Origin: an uncultured Collinsella sp.
Lineage (GTDB): Bacteria; Actinomycetota; Coriobacteriia; Coriobacteriales; Coriobacteriaceae
Length of the DNA: 11,156 nt
Assembly: GCA_900554135.1 (NCBI GenBank)
Contig: USFU01000041.1
Span: forward strand, 1 to 11,156
Direction of reading: 5' to 3'
Shown here: piece after piece, positions 5,682 to 11,156 of the stretch
How positions within the stretch are numbered: the stretch's first letter is position 1
How the letters are laid out: every line of letters starts with the position of its first letter
Position numbers and translations under genes: made by a program
The notes under the pieces: generated by a model
Database searches by the model: none
What the model saw: only the letters and a program-made list of their open reading frames with translations
Told to the model about the DNA's origin: nothing

Positions 5682-6614
5682 ATGTCCGATTTGATTAAAC
5701 TGACGCCGATCTTTCACGAGAAGATCTGGGGCGGCCGCCAGCTCGAAACCGTATTTGGTTACGACATTCCCAAGGGTCCCATCGGTGAGTGCTGGGCCAT
5801 CTCGGCCCACCCCAATGGCGACTGCCAGATTGCGGAGGGCCCGTATGCCGGCCACACGCTGTCGTGGCTGTGGGCCGAGCACCGCGAACTCTTTGGCAAC
5901 TGCAAAGGCAAGGAATTCCCGCTGCTCGTTAAGATTCTGGACGCCAAGGACGACCTTTCGATCCAGATTCACCCCAACGACGAGTACGCCGCCGAGCACG
6001 AGAACGGCAGCCTGGGCAAAACCGAGTGCTGGTATGTGCTGGACTGCGAGCCCGGCTCCACGATTATCGTCGGCCAGCGCGCGCATGACCGCGCCGAGGC
6101 CGCACAGATGATCGAGGACGGCCGCTGGGACGACATGCTCAACGTGCTGCCGATCCACAAGGGCGACTTTTTCCAGATTGATTCCGGCACCGTGCACGCC
6201 ATCAAGACCGGCACGCTCATTTTGGAGACGCAGCAGTCGAGCGACGTGACATATCGCCTGTACGACTACGACCGTCCCGGCACCGATGGCAAGCTGCGCC
6301 CGCTGCACATTGAGCAGAGCCTCGACTGCATCGACTTTGATGCTCAGGCTCCGACCGACGGCACGGTGACCGCGCCCGAAGTCGATGGCGTGACCGAGCT
6401 CGAGTCTAACTCCTGCTACACCGTCGATCGTGTGCGCGTCGACGGCAGCAAGACCCTCGACCAGCGCTGGCCCTTCATGTGCCTGTCGGTCATCGACGGC
6501 GAAGGCACCGTCTGCGGCGACCCCGTCCACAAGGGAAGCCACCTGCTGGCTCCGAGCACCGTGGACCAGATCGAACTTAAAGGCAAGATGGAACTGATCG
6601 TCTCGCACCTGTAG
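5682..6614 (+). CDS. manA: Mannose-6-phosphate isomerase, class I (short form)
   Basis: A 310-residue zinc enzyme that interconverts mannose 6-phosphate and fructose 6-phosphate, linking mannose use and mannosyl precursor supply to glycolysis. The length fits the short Bacillus-type ManA (about 315) and not the 390-residue enterobacterial form. The cupin signatures are clear: PIFHEKIWGGRQL (9-21), GECWAISAHPNG (35-46), LLVKILDAKDDLSIQIHPND (81-100) with H97, KTECWYVLD (113-121) with E115, and the second-half FQIDSGTVHAI (164-174) with H172. Q95, H97, E115 and H172 are the expected zinc ligands. YRLYDYDR (191-198) follows. Start: ATG 5682 is preceded by GGGGGT at 6 bases, while the ATG at 5676 directly abuts that site and is too close. 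It lies downstream of the GntR/UTRA gene and probably shares its control. A palindrome follows the gene. Confidence 0.94.
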   Translation: MSDLIKLTPIFHEKIWGGRQLETVFGYDIPKGPIGECWAISAHPNGDCQIAEGPYAGHTLSWLWAEHRELFGNCKGKEFPLLVKILDAKDDLSIQIHPNDEYAAEHENGSLGKTECWYVLDCEPGSTIIVGQRAHDRAEAAQMIEDGRWDDMLNVLPIHKGDFFQIDSGTVHAIKTGTLILETQQSSDVTYRLYDYDRPGTDGKLRPLHIEQSLDCIDFDAQAPTDGTVTAPEVDGVTELESNSCYTVDRVRVDGSKTLDQRWPFMCLSVIDGEGTVCGDPVHKGSHLLAPSTVDQIELKGKMELIVSHL

Positions 6615-6641
6615 ATCGCACCAACAACCCAAACGCAACAA

Positions 6642-6674
6642 GGGGCTCCCCCGCTCATCAAACGGGAGAGCCCC
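6642..6674 (+). terminator. Probable terminator after manA
   Basis: GGGGCTCCCCCG (6642-6653) pairs with CGGGAGAGCCCC (6663-6674) over 12 positions with one mismatch and a 9-base loop, 27 bases after the manA stop codon. No T-run follows on the plus strand, so efficiency is uncertain. On the minus strand TTGTTGCGTTTGG follows, so it may work both ways. Confidence 0.55.
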
Positions 6675-6720
6675 AACTCATATCTATATATCAGCCCACC
6701 CGGCTCTCCAGATCAAAAAG

Positions 6721-6742
6721 CGAACGAGCAAAGCGACGTTCG
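6721..6742 (-). terminator. Possible weak terminator downstream of pcrA
   Basis: On the minus strand CGAACG and CGTTCG form a 6-bp stem around a 10-base loop, followed by CTTTTT (complement of 6715-6720). The stem is short, and it lies inside the coding-like remnant, so this is only a candidate for the end of the pcrA transcript. Confidence 0.3.
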
Positions 6743-6801
6743 TCCAGCAACGTTACCCAAGGACCTGGGCGGGCGTATAGGGCAACATCGATCGCGAGTT
6801 C

Positions 6802-6839
6802 CGCACGAGCCGGAGAGCACTTAATGTGCTCTCCGTGCG
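6802..6839. repeat. Perfect 10-bp hairpin with flanking pairs
   Basis: CGGAGAGCAC (6811-6820) and GTGCTCTCCG (6826-6835) form a perfect stem around TTAAT. After a 5-base bulge, CGCA (6802-6805) pairs with TGCG (6836-6839). It has no T-run. It may be part of the same repeat region as the remnant at 6691-6999. Confidence 0.45.
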
Positions 6840-6927
6840 AGCAGGACTGCCCGAGCAGGCGACCAAAGCCCCCGGCGCGCCCGCCTAGCCGGATGTACGG
6901 GTTTTCCAGGTGCGGCAGATCGGCCTG

Positions 6928-6960
6928 AAAGAGGAGGGCATAGACCTTGAGGTCATGCCC
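6928..6960. repeat. Interspersed hairpin repeat, copy 1 (3' of pcrA)
   Basis: GGGCAT (6936-6941) pairs with ATGCCC (6955-6960), a single A at 6942 is bulged, and GACC (6943-6946) pairs with GGTC (6951-6954) around a 4-base loop. Positions 6928-6959 match 10172-10203 at 28 of 32 bases with the same bulged A and loop size. Both copies lie 40-85 bases past a stop codon on the minus strand, here pcrA, so a role as 3' end or terminator is likely; on the minus strand the stem is followed by TCCTCTTT. Confidence 0.65.
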
Positions 6961-6999
6961 GACGATTGAAGGCCGAGGTGCCGTGCCTGGGAAAGCCGC

Positions 7000-9900
7000 C
7001 TAGGTCAGTTTCACTATAGGCGCAAAGCCCTTCATGAGCTTTTTGGTCTGGCCGGTTTTTTCGAATTGGACCTCGATCATGTCTCCGGCGACCGAGATCA
7101 CAGTACCCGTGCCAAAGGTCTTATGACTCACGGTATCGCCCGCGGCAAAGTCCTGCGACGCGCTAGCGCGATCGACCTTGCGCTCCACCGTCGGCGACAC
7201 CTTGGACGACGGCTTTTTGGCTCGCGGCGCGCCCGAGCCAAAGGTCGAGGCAACACGGCCGGCGTCGGGCGAAACCCCACGATGGCGCTCGGTCCCGTAA
7301 CTGCTGCCGCCAAAGAAGTCGTCAAAGCTCGATCCGCCGCGCGAACCGGAACCGCCGGTCGAACGCGTATGCGAACCGAACACCTTGCCGCCATACATAT
7401 CCGAGCCCATGCCCGAGCCAAAGGTGCCGTGACGGTCGCCGCGCTTCTCCCAGCCCGTGCCCTCAAAACCGGCAGAACCGATACCGCTAAACTCGATATC
7501 CTCAAACGGAATCTCGTTGAGGAAGCGCGAGCGCGGGTTGGCAGAGGTCGAGCCGTAGGTGCGACGCGTGGCCGCATAGGTCAAGAACAGGCGCTTACGA
7601 GCACGCGTGATGGCGACGTAGGCCAGGCGACGCTCCTCCTCGAGCTTGCCCGGATCATCGCTGCCGCCAAAATCGTGCACGTGCGGGAAGATGCCCTCCT
7701 CCATGCCGGCCACGAACACCGCGGGGAACTCCAGGCCCTTGGCGGAGTGGATGGTCATCATGGTGATGGCATGCGTCTCGCCGGCCAGGGAATCCAAGTC
7801 GGAGCGCAGGGCCAGCCACTCCATGAGTGCCGGCAGCGCCTTACAGGTGAGCGGACCGTAGGTGCGCTCGATCTCGTCGGCATGCACGGCACCCGCTGGC
7901 ATCTCCGTCGGCGCGGCATACGCGTTGCCCGCGATGGCGGCGGCCAGGGCATCCTGCGGCGAGAGCGCCGGGGCGGCTAGGCTATCGAGCGGATTGGAAC
8001 CTGCGGCATCGCGCGCGCCGACAAGTGCCTCAAACGAGGATGCCGGGGCGGACGGCCCCGGTTCGGGCGCAGGCGCGCTCACCACGACGGGCTCGGACTC
8101 GGTGCCGGCAGGCACGTCGGCAACGCCGGCCGCGCGCAGCTCTTCCAAGCTCTCGAGCGTACCCTCGATATCCTCGTGCGTCTCTTCAAATTCGGCAGCA
8201 ACGCCCAAGAATTCCTGAATGTTCTCGGCGCGGCTCTCGGACTCCATGGTGCCCTCGGCGCGGAATGCCTGCAGCAGGCCCGTCTTATCGACGATCATCT
8301 CGACGACGTCCTTGAGCTCGCCGTCCATGCGACGACCCTCGCGCACCAGCGCCACAAAACTCGACAGGCCGTTGCGCACCTTGGCGCTAAACATGCCCGT
8401 CTCGGCCGTCGCAATCTCGCAGGCTTGGAAGAACGAGCAACGGTTGTCGCGCGCCAGCTGCTCAATCTTTTGGATCGAGGTGGAGCCGATGCCGCGGCGC
8501 GGCGTGTTGATGACGCGCTTGACGCTCATCTCGTCGGCCGGGTTCACGATCATCTTGAGGTAGGCCATGACGTCGCGGATCTCGGCACGGTCGAAGAATC
8601 GCGTGCCGCCCACGATCTTGTAGGGCACGCCCGCGCGCAGGAACATATCTTCGAGAATGCGCGACTGGGCATTGGTGCGGTAGAACACGGCGATGTCGTC
8701 GTAACTCGTGCCCTTGGAGTGCAGCTTTTCGATCTCGCCGGCAATCCAGCGGCCCTCGTCGCGCTCATCGCTTGCCTGGAAGGCCTGGATCTTCTCGCCA
8801 TCGCCCTCGGCCGTAAACAGGCGCTTGTCCTTGCGCTGTGAGTTGTGACGCACCACGGCGTTGGCGGCGCTCAGGATATGGCCCGTGGAGCGGTAGTTCT
8901 GCTCGAGCTTGACCGTCTTGCAGCCTTTAAAGTCCTTCTCAAAGTCCAGGATGTTGGTGATGTCGGCGCCGCGCCAGCTGTAAATGGACTGGTCGTCGTC
9001 GCCCACGACCATGAGGTTCTGGTACTTGGCGGCCAGCAGGTTGGCGATCTCGTACTGGACGTGGTTGGTGTCCTGATACTCGTCGACGCTAATGTAGCGG
9101 AAGCGCTCCTGGTACTTGTCGAGCACCTCGGGGCGGGTGCGAAGCAACTCGAGCGTGCGCACAAGCAGGTCATCGAAGTCCATCGCGTTGGCGGCGCGTA
9201 GGCGGCGCTCCAGCTCCAGATAGACCTGCGCGGCCTTTTTGTCGTTGGGGCTGTCGGCGGATTTAAGCATGTCCTCGGGGCCGATCATGGCGTTTTTGGC
9301 CGAGCTGATCTTGCTGCGGATCATGTTGATGGGGAACTGCTTTTGCTCGATGCCGAGGGCCTGCATAATGTCGCGCACCATGCGCTTGGAATCGTCGTCA
9401 TCGTAAATGGTGAACTGGCCGGTGTAGCCCAGCAGGTCGGCGTCCTCGCGCAGCATGCGCACACACATGGCGTGGAAGGTGCACACCCACATGCCGCGGG
9501 TGCCGTTGGGGATGAGCGCCGCCAGACGCTCGCGCATCTCGGCCGCGGCCTTGTTGGTAAACGTGATGGCGAGAACCTGCCAGGGCTTAACGCCCAGGTC
9601 ACCGAGCATGTGCGCGATGCGGAAGGTCAGGACGCGGGTCTTGCCCGAGCCGGCGCCGGCAAGGACCAGCAGCGGGCCCTCAGTGGTCAGGACCGCCTCG
9701 CGCTGGGCGGGGTTGAGGCTATCGATGTCGACGAGCGGCTTGGCGGGTTTGGGCGCGGGAGCCGGGGCGTCGTAGATGTCGAGCGGAACGAGCTCGGGTT
9801 CCGGCGCGGCGGGGGCAGCGTACGCATCGAGCGGTACGGGCTCCGGCGCGGGCGGCACGGGTACCGCGGTGTTCTTTTCCCAGGGCAGGGGCTGGGTCAT
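7000..9900 (-). CDS. pcrA: ATP-dependent DNA helicase PcrA (UvrD/Rep family)
   Basis: A 966-residue SF1A 3'-5' helicase for nucleotide excision repair and clearing of replication or transcription blocks. Motifs in order: Q motif LNPAQREAV (62-70), Walker A AGAGSGKT (81-88), TFTNKAAAEMRERL (113-126), Walker B VDEYQDT (272-278), GDDDQSIYSWRGAD (300-313), LEQNYRST (332-339), MTIHSAKGLEFP (715-726) and VAITRARKRL (762-771). The C-terminus, about 918-964 (GDTVSHKTFGTGTVISV to MKGFAPIVKLT), is the Tudor-like fold that binds RNA polymerase. Unlike the usual 720-780 residues it carries a Pro-rich N-terminus (about 1-58), an Ala/Pro-rich insert in the 2B region (about 582-690) and a Gly/Ser-rich linker (about 801-915). 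The ATG at 9900 follows GAGGAG at about 7 bases; the longer frame from 9984 lacks a binding site and spans the promoter. It is transcribed alone. Confidence 0.97.
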   Translation of the reverse strand: MTQPLPWEKNTAVPVPPAPEPVPLDAYAAPAAPEPELVPLDIYDAPAPAPKPAKPLVDIDSLNPAQREAVLTTEGPLLVLAGAGSGKTRVLTFRIAHMLGDLGVKPWQVLAITFTNKAAAEMRERLAALIPNGTRGMWVCTFHAMCVRMLREDADLLGYTGQFTIYDDDDSKRMVRDIMQALGIEQKQFPINMIRSKISSAKNAMIGPEDMLKSADSPNDKKAAQVYLELERRLRAANAMDFDDLLVRTLELLRTRPEVLDKYQERFRYISVDEYQDTNHVQYEIANLLAAKYQNLMVVGDDDQSIYSWRGADITNILDFEKDFKGCKTVKLEQNYRSTGHILSAANAVVRHNSQRKDKRLFTAEGDGEKIQAFQASDERDEGRWIAGEIEKLHSKGTSYDDIAVFYRTNAQSRILEDMFLRAGVPYKIVGGTRFFDRAEIRDVMAYLKMIVNPADEMSVKRVINTPRRGIGSTSIQKIEQLARDNRCSFFQACEIATAETGMFSAKVRNGLSSFVALVREGRRMDGELKDVVEMIVDKTGLLQAFRAEGTMESESRAENIQEFLGVAAEFEETHEDIEGTLESLEELRAAGVADVPAGTESEPVVVSAPAPEPGPSAPASSFEALVGARDAAGSNPLDSLAAPALSPQDALAAAIAGNAYAAPTEMPAGAVHADEIERTYGPLTCKALPALMEWLALRSDLDSLAGETHAITMMTIHSAKGLEFPAVFVAGMEEGIFPHVHDFGGSDDPGKLEEERRLAYVAITRARKRLFLTYAATRRTYGSTSANPRSRFLNEIPFEDIEFSGIGSAGFEGTGWEKRGDRHGTFGSGMGSDMYGGKVFGSHTRSTGGSGSRGGSSFDDFFGGSSYGTERHRGVSPDAGRVASTFGSGAPRAKKPSSKVSPTVERKVDRASASQDFAAGDTVSHKTFGTGTVISVAGDMIEVQFEKTGQTKKLMKGFAPIVKLT

Positions 9901-9961
9901 GGGCGACTCCTCATCTGACGGACGGCGCGCCTGCGGGCAGCGCCATAGTTTGAGCCGTACC

Positions 9962-9967
9962 AGTATA
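9962..9967 (-). promoter_or_regulatory. -10 box (TATACT) for pcrA
   Basis: TATACT on the minus strand lies 62 bp ahead of the pcrA ATG, giving a leader of about 55 bases. TTGCGT (9987-9992) could be the -35 box, but the 19-bp spacing is long. Confidence 0.45.
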
Positions 9968-10049
9968 CCGAGCCGCGAGGACACCGACGCAAATCACACC
10001 ACGACTCCGCGCGCCGCCATCAGGCACGCCCCAGCGGATTTGGCGCAAT

Positions 10050-10105
10050 GGGGTCAAGTTAGTCTGCACCACGTTGGTGCAAAGAAACCTGACCCCAATG
10101 CACCA
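10050..10105. repeat. REP-like palindromic repeat, copy B (pcrA/uppP gap)
   Basis: The inner hairpin TGCACCA / TGGTGCA (10065-10071 with 10075-10081) has a 3-base loop. The outer arm GGGGTCA (10050-10056) pairs with TGACCCC (10090-10096), and a further GCACCA ends the unit. It matches copy A over 40 bases at 35 positions. In the outer stem, a T:A pair of copy A is an A:T pair here, so both sides changed together. Confidence 0.75.
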
Positions 10106-10141
10106 ATCACGGAGCCACCGATGTCATGGCAACGGTAGCGA

Positions 10142-10241
10142 GCGGCGGCCAGAGCGAACAAATTGGCATGAAAAGAGGGCGGCATAGACCTTTTGGTCAT
10201 GCCGCCCTCTTTGAATGACAAGTTGTCGCTCTGGCCGCCGC
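10142..10241. repeat. 100-bp long palindrome 3' of uppP
   Basis: The outer arms GCGGCGGCCAGAGCGA (10142-10157) and their exact inverse (10226-10241) are 16 bp long. A looser middle, with matching CAA, TTG and CAT blocks, leads to the near-perfect inner stem at 10172-10212. Almost the whole unit can fold into one long hairpin of roughly 45 bp. The outer arms look like a repeat nested around the terminator. Confidence 0.7.
10172..10212 (-). terminator. Intrinsic terminator of uppP; interspersed hairpin repeat copy 2
   Basis: AAAGAGGGCGGCAT (10172-10185) pairs with ATGCCGCCCTCTTT (10199-10212). After a bulged A, GACC pairs with GGTC around a TTTT loop. On the minus strand it lies about 45 bases past the uppP stop codon and ends in CTCTTTTC, a modest T-run. 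It shares 28 of 32 bases with 6928-6959. Confidence 0.75.
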
Positions 10242-10256
10242 GCAGCGTCGACTAAG

Positions 10257-11156
10257 TTAGAGGCCGAGCATCGGCTCCAGGACAAAGAAGTATGCGAGCA
10301 CCACAATGCCCAGGATGATGCGGTAGACGCCGAAGCACTTGAAGTCGTGACGACGGACGAAGCCCATGAGCCACTTGATGGCGATGAGCGAAACCACAAA
10401 GGCCACGACGCAGCCCACGCCCAAAATGGCGATCTCGTTGGTGCCAAACGTGCCGCCCTTGATAAAGTACTTGACCAGCTTAAGCGCGCTCGCACCAAAC
10501 ATAACGGGAATGGCCAGGAAGAACGTGAACTTGGACGCCACCGAACGCGTGCAGCCCAAAAGCAAGCCGCCGATGATAGTGGAACCGGAGCGAGACGTAC
10601 CCGGCACCAGCGAAAGCACCTGGAAGCAACCGATACCCAGCGCAGTCTTCCAGCTCAGGTCCTCGAGCGTGGCGATGGAGCCAAAGTCCAGATTCTCGTC
10701 ATCGCCCTCGTCCTCGGCAGCAGCCGCGGCAGGCGCCGCAAAGTGCGCACCGGCGGGACGTCCACCCGACACCACGGCACGCGAACCAAACGAACCGGCA
10801 ACGGTCATCTCCTCGCGCTTGCGGGCACGCCAATTCTCAATCACGATAAACAGCACGCCGTAGACGATAAGCGCCAGCGCCACGACGGGAGCGTTGTAGA
10901 AATGCTCCTCCATCCAGTCGTTAAGCGGCAGGCCGATCGCCGCGGCGGGAATACAGCCGAGCACAATCTTGCCCCACAGCACCCACGTGTCGCGACGGCC
11001 TTCCTTGCCCTTGCTCGGCGAGAACGGATTGAGCTCATGGAAGAACAGCACGCAGACGGCCAAAATGGCGCCGAGCTGAATCACGACCAGGAACATATTC
11101 CAGAACGTCTCGCTCACGTTCATCTTGACGAACTCGTCCACCAAGATCATGTGACC
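10257..11156 (-). CDS. uppP: Undecaprenyl-diphosphatase UppP/BacA (cut by window edge)
   Basis: An integral membrane phosphatase that removes one phosphate from undecaprenyl diphosphate to recycle the lipid carrier for peptidoglycan and other wall polymers; it also gives bacitracin tolerance. The first visible residues G-H-M-I-L-V are the end of the conserved SSTGHMILV motif, so about 20-30 N-terminal residues lie beyond position 11156; the ATG at 11150 is internal to that motif and is not the start. Counting from that methionine, VVIQLGAILAV (22-32) and the second signature PGTSRSGSTIIGG (183-195) with its essential arginine are plain, as are several membrane helices to the C-terminus. Between the helix ending near residue 106 and SWKTALGIG at 166 there is an Ala-rich, acidic loop of about 55 residues (AAPAAAAAEDEGDDENLD) that most UppP proteins lack. 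It ends at the terminator at 10172-10212. Confidence 0.95.
   Translation of the reverse strand, partial: GHMILVDEFVKMNVSETFWNMFLVVIQLGAILAVCVLFFHELNPFSPSKGKEGRRDTWVLWGKIVLGCIPAAAIGLPLNDWMEEHFYNAPVVALALIVYGVLFIVIENWRARKREEMTVAGSFGSRAVVSGGRPAGAHFAAPAAAAAEDEGDDENLDFGSIATLEDLSWKTALGIGCFQVLSLVPGTSRSGSTIIGGLLLGCTRSVASKFTFFLAIPVMFGASALKLVKYFIKGGTFGTNEIAILGVGCVVAFVVSLIAIKWLMGFVRRHDFKCFGVYRIILGIVVLAYFFVLEPMLGL

Larger units (their letters stand above)
6691..6999 (-). pseudogene. Start-less coding-like remnant in frame after the pcrA stop
   Basis: Directly past the pcrA stop (TAG at 7002-7000) the same frame stays open for 102 codons to TGA at 6693-6691. The codons look used: strong G/C at third positions in the first two thirds, and runs such as LKVYALLFQADLPHLENPYI and later LAIDVALYARPGPWVTLLDE that do not read like random sequence. 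There is no ATG or GTG in frame before the last codons and the first TTG leaves only about 25 codons, so it cannot start on its own by normal rules. It could be a decayed gene fragment, a repeat unit with protein-like reading, or a read-through extension. The segment at 6928-6959 recurs at 10172-10203, which favours a repeat. I do not recognise a family. Confidence 0.3.
9901..10256. other. Gap between pcrA and uppP: promoter and two palindromic repeats, no gene
   Basis: This 356-bp stretch holds the pcrA promoter (near 9962), the REP-like copy B (10050-10105) and a 100-bp palindrome (10142-10241) that contains the uppP terminator. No frame in it has both a start codon and a ribosome binding site that I would support. 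Confidence 0.6.

Noticed and set aside
5379..6641. 420-codon open frame on the minus strand opposite gntR and manA
   Set aside because: Antisense to manA with clear zinc-enzyme motifs on the other strand; no start site evidence.
6691..6999. Structured RNA gene (6S, RNase P, SRP or tmRNA) in the manA-pcrA gap
   Set aside because: Several hairpins are present, but none of the conserved core sequences of these RNAs could be found on either strand.
7066..7980. 304-codon and other long open frames on the plus strand opposite pcrA
   Set aside because: All are mirror frames of the helicase gene, with Arg/Ala/Gly/His-rich translations and no motifs.
1..11156. CRISPR array, tRNA genes, phage or defence genes, insertion sequences with transposase
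   Set aside because: No regularly spaced repeats, no cloverleaf with a TTCGA-type arm, and no gene with a mobile or defence signature was seen. The hoped-for new protein system is not apparent here.

Overview
The window reads as a piece of a high-GC, low-complexity chromosome from the class Coriobacteriia, with Collinsella or a close relative the best guess. The guess rests on the strongly GC-ending codons, the mix of genes (family II pyrophosphatase, ROK kinase, short type I phosphomannose isomerase, PcrA with Ala/Pro-rich extras) and the style of the interspersed palindromic repeats. No marker gene is present, so the genus is an inference.

Layout from left to right: the first 39 codons of a PLP-dependent aminotransferase (minus strand, running off the left edge); a divergent small acidic conserved protein (269-523, plus); an AT-rich stretch holding a 230-bp element with long terminal inverted repeats and a strong bidirectional terminator; nhaA (881-2239, minus), ppaC (2507-3430, minus) with its own terminator, and a ROK-family sugar kinase (3597-4550, minus); a 337-bp divergent control region with an operator-like inverted repeat; a GntR/UTRA regulator (4888-5607, plus) followed by manA (5682-6614, plus); a 385-bp stretch with a start-less coding-like remnant and several hairpins; pcrA (7000-9900, minus); a repeat-rich gap; and uppP (10257-11156, minus, running off the right edge).

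Most genes are housekeeping functions: sodium/proton exchange, pyrophosphate hydrolysis, DNA repair helicase, undecaprenyl-phosphate recycling. The one group that looks functionally linked is ROK kinase / GntR-UTRA regulator / ManA: a sugar kinase divergent from a sugar-type regulator that sits 74 bp ahead of a hexose-6-phosphate isomerase, which suggests local control of hexose phosphorylation and mannose/fructose interconversion.

I see no defence system, phage, CRISPR array, tRNA, rRNA or intact insertion sequence. The unusual content is between the genes: at least three families of palindromic repeat, two of them present twice inside this 11 kb, one pair with a compensatory base change that argues for selection on structure. 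These, rather than a new protein system, are the observations worth following.
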